This document shows, piece after piece, positions 62,444-64,000 of a stretch of DNA of 64,000 bases; the stretch's first letter is position 1, and each line of letters opens with the position of its first letter. Source of the stretch: Azospirillum sp. SYSU D00513. Its GTDB lineage: Bacteria > Pseudomonadota > Alphaproteobacteria > Azospirillales > Azospirillaceae. A program made the position numbers and the translations under genes. The DNA is taken from assembly GCF_017356015.1 (NCBI RefSeq), contig NZ_JAFIQV010000001.1, positions 247,293 through 311,292 on the forward strand, read 5' to 3'. The notes under the pieces are model-generated. The model saw nothing but the letters and a program-made list of their open reading frames with translations. It made no database searches and was not told where the DNA came from.

Positions 62444-63580
62444 TTAATCCGGCCAGTGGCCATGTGCCCAGTCCTCGGCGTCGGGGTCGGCGGTGCCCAA
62501 GGGCTCCACCTCCGCACCTTCGTCGAGCGCCGCGGCGAGCCAGGGTTCCACGCTGGTCACCGGGGACGACCGGCACCAGCGCCGGCGGCGGGCGTCCCAC
62601 CGGCAATGGCCCTGGCGCTTCAGAAGCTCGCGCAGTTCCCAGCCCGGCAGGGCCGGGAAGGACAGCTCCAGGCCGCGTTCGCTTTGGCTGACCTCCACGA
62701 CGGCGCCCTTCCGGGTGGTGTAGCTCAGCCCTTCGTCCAGGACGCGCCGGAGTGCTGCTGCCTGCTCCTCCCGCGCGCGGGCCTCGGCCTCGCGCTGCCG
62801 CCGGCCCTCCTCCAGGGCGTCGGCCAGCCAGTCCGGGGCTTCGTCCAAAATTCGGTACCCGGCCCCGCCACGCGGCCCAGGCACTTCCTCCAGCAGGCCG
62901 GCATGCACCAGCTCCGGAAGGAGCAGCTTCACCCGGTCGCGGTCACCCCGCCCGGCGAGGATGCGCCGTGCCGCGCAGTCGGCGGCGGTGAAGCGCCCTC
63001 CCGCACCCCAGCTCTCATAGACCGCGGTCGCGAGTGCGTGCAGTTCGGCGATCCTGCCCTTCTGCTCGGCGAGCCGGGCGCCGATGATGTCGTTGAAGGG
63101 CTGGTCCACCCGGCCCGTCAGGCCGCAGCTCTGGCAGGTCCAGTCGCCGGGGTCGGACAGCAGGATCTGCGGCGCGCACCGCCGCTTCCGGCAGAACTCC
63201 TCGCTGCCCGGTTCGGACAGGGATGCCTTGCCCTCCACCAGGGCACGGATGGCGGCGAGGGGCTGCTCGTCGATCTCCCTCAGCCGCGCGGCGAGGTCGG
63301 CGGGCAGATGGACGGTCACGCCCTCGCCGTCCTGATCGTCCCGCTGGCCGGCACCCGCGGACAGCCGGGCCTTCAGGACGCGCCGGCGGTCCGGGGCGAA
63401 CATGGCCAGAACCCGCTCCGCCGTGTAGGACGGGTCGAAGTCATCGTCGAGCGCGCCGGCCAGATCGTCGAAGGTTACCTTGCGCGCCAGCGCCGCGCCG
63501 TCGCGGGCGTCGAGGACGCGGCGCGCTTCGGCCAGGATCTCCTCTGTTCCCTCTTCTCCGACAATAGGCTTCTTCGCCAT
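62444..63580 (-). CDS. Uncharacterised protein with zinc-ribbon-like motif
   Basis: This 378 aa protein is not recognised. A cysteine cluster of the form C-x4-C-x13-C-x2-C (FCRKRRCAP ... WTCQSCG, about residues 129-151) suggests a zinc ribbon. The region after it has a helical, winged-helix-like segment (DRVKLLLPELVHAGLLEEVPG near 216), then a coiled coil rich in Glu, Arg and Ala (EEGRRQREAEARAREEQAAAL), then a beta-rich part (GAVVEVSQSERGLELSFPALPGW). It may bind nucleic acids. No signal peptide or membrane segment is present. A cluster of five TTGTGC half-sites lies just upstream. Confidence 0.72.
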   Translation of the reverse strand: MAKKPIVGEEGTEEILAEARRVLDARDGAALARKVTFDDLAGALDDDFDPSYTAERVLAMFAPDRRRVLKARLSAGAGQRDDQDGEGVTVHLPADLAARLREIDEQPLAAIRALVEGKASLSEPGSEEFCRKRRCAPQILLSDPGDWTCQSCGLTGRVDQPFNDIIGARLAEQKGRIAELHALATAVYESWGAGGRFTAADCAARRILAGRGDRDRVKLLLPELVHAGLLEEVPGPRGGAGYRILDEAPDWLADALEEGRRQREAEARAREEQAAALRRVLDEGLSYTTRKGAVVEVSQSERGLELSFPALPGWELRELLKRQGHCRWDARRRRWCRSSPVTSVEPWLAAALDEGAEVEPLGTADPDAEDWAHGHWPD

Positions 63581-63683
63581 GCCCCGGCCATTCCACCAAC
63601 CCCACAGCCATTAAAGGCTGGGGGTTCGCGGAAGGTTCCGCAAGGCGAGGCCGGCTTTGTCGCAGCGGGTCAAGGCGATGCCC

Positions 63684-63812
63684 TTGTGCACCGTTGTGCC
63701 GACCGTGCTGGAACTCCGTTTCGCACAACGCCCACCCGGAGGCGGTTTGATAAGCTGGAACAGGAGCTTAGGCTTGCCAGCTCATCCGGTCCGTTGTGCG
63801 GTGGGTGCACAA
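63684..63812. promoter_or_regulatory. Cluster of five TTGTGC half-sites
   Basis: TTGTGC occurs at 63684-63689 and 63694-63699 (10-base period), inverted at 63723-63728 (GCACAA), and again at 63794-63799 with inverted 63807-63812. TTGTGCACC at 63684 and GGTGCACAA at 63804 are inverted partners. Five copies in 129 bases far exceeds expectation in GC-rich DNA. It may be an operator array for the upstream region of the zinc-ribbon gene, or iteron-like repeats. Confidence 0.45.
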
Positions 63813-63970
63813 TGCAACGCCCCGTCCCTTCGCTTGCGCGGCCTCCGTCCGAACAGGATCGCAATCCTGAACGACAGTGGGCCTCATTACAATCCGGCAG
63901 CGTCGGTTGAATGAGGTCGGCGCGCCGCGCGTGACCTCTCCCCTTCGGGCCCGCGTCGGCCCCAACGCAA

Positions 63971-64000
63971 AAGGCCCAGCTCCGTCAGGAGCTGGGCCTT
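63971..64000. terminator. Stem-loop at the right edge
   Basis: AAGGCCCAGCTCC pairs perfectly with GGAGCTGGGCCTT around GTCA. It ends at the window edge, so any T-run on the plus strand cannot be seen; it could end a gene reading in from the right. Confidence 0.6.

Larger units (their letters stand above)
63581..64000. other. Intergenic region at the right edge
   Basis: The last 420 bases lack a convincing gene. They hold the TTGTGC cluster at 63684-63812 and a hairpin at 63971-64000. A short plus-strand open frame from 63657 has poor codon bias. Confidence 0.5.

Overview
This window is from a GC-rich Gram-negative bacterium, most likely an alphaproteobacterium of the Azospirillum/Rhodospirillales type. 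The evidence is the strong GC bias, the abundance of two-component and c-di-GMP proteins, a Rhizobium-like matABC/matR malonate locus with a recognisable MatR operator, a full CtrA-type site (TTAA-N7-TTAA), and many dispersed palindromes built on CGTCATCCCCGCG. The genus is inferred, not proven. I found no rRNA, tRNA, CRISPR array, prophage or complete insertion sequence, so this looks like accessory or secondary-replicon style metabolic and regulatory DNA.

Layout. 1-6719: end of a sensor kinase with a membrane sensor-only partner, a DegP/HtrA-type protease, small envelope proteins and a large hybrid histidine kinase. 6720-10583: an AT-rich regulatory gap with a CtrA site, then a tight cluster of amidoligase, class-I glutamine amidotransferase and phospholipase D-like protein. 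10956-12770: ABC exporter. 12846-14823 (minus): OmpA-like lipoprotein, DUF4398-type lipoprotein and P-loop kinase. 15199-16941 (minus): a double cold-shock-domain protein with an RG-rich linker, and two secreted proline-rich proteins. 17206-18762: nucleotidyltransferase-like protein plus metallophosphoesterase. 18982-22307: membrane histidine kinase and its REC-DUF3369-GGDEF partner. 22334-24859 (minus): Fic protein, EamA transporter, small acidic protein. 25081-30539: a complete dipeptide-type ABC importer interrupted by a repeat. 30547-34171: EAL-CBS-GGDEF protein divergent from a HerA-like ATPase. 34290-39446: TctC-type binding protein, TauE permease, regulators, LysE exporter and an aldo/keto reductase divergent from a TetR gene over a perfect palindrome.

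40123-45467 is the malonate locus: MatA decarboxylase, MatB synthetase and MatC carrier on the minus strand, with the divergent GntR regulator MatR. 45509-51499 holds a YitT protein, aromatic aminotransferase, MHS-type MFS transporter and M20 peptidase, with a divergent LysR regulator. 52352-60794 contains YgiQ radical SAM, PQQ-type sugar dehydrogenase, MYG1 family protein, a thiolase/3-hydroxyacyl-CoA dehydrogenase pair and a Tat-exported intradiol dioxygenase. 60935-64000 has a CPA1 antiporter, a small membrane protein and an uncharacterised zinc-ribbon-like protein with a striking cluster of TTGTGC half-sites upstream.

The least explained items are the amidoligase-GATase-PLD cluster, the TTGTGC cluster, a 404-bp MITE-like element with 26-bp inverted ends, a hairpin carrying a Shine-Dalgarno-ATG-TAA start-stop element ahead of a histidine kinase, and three TTATCTTT motifs beside the CtrA site.
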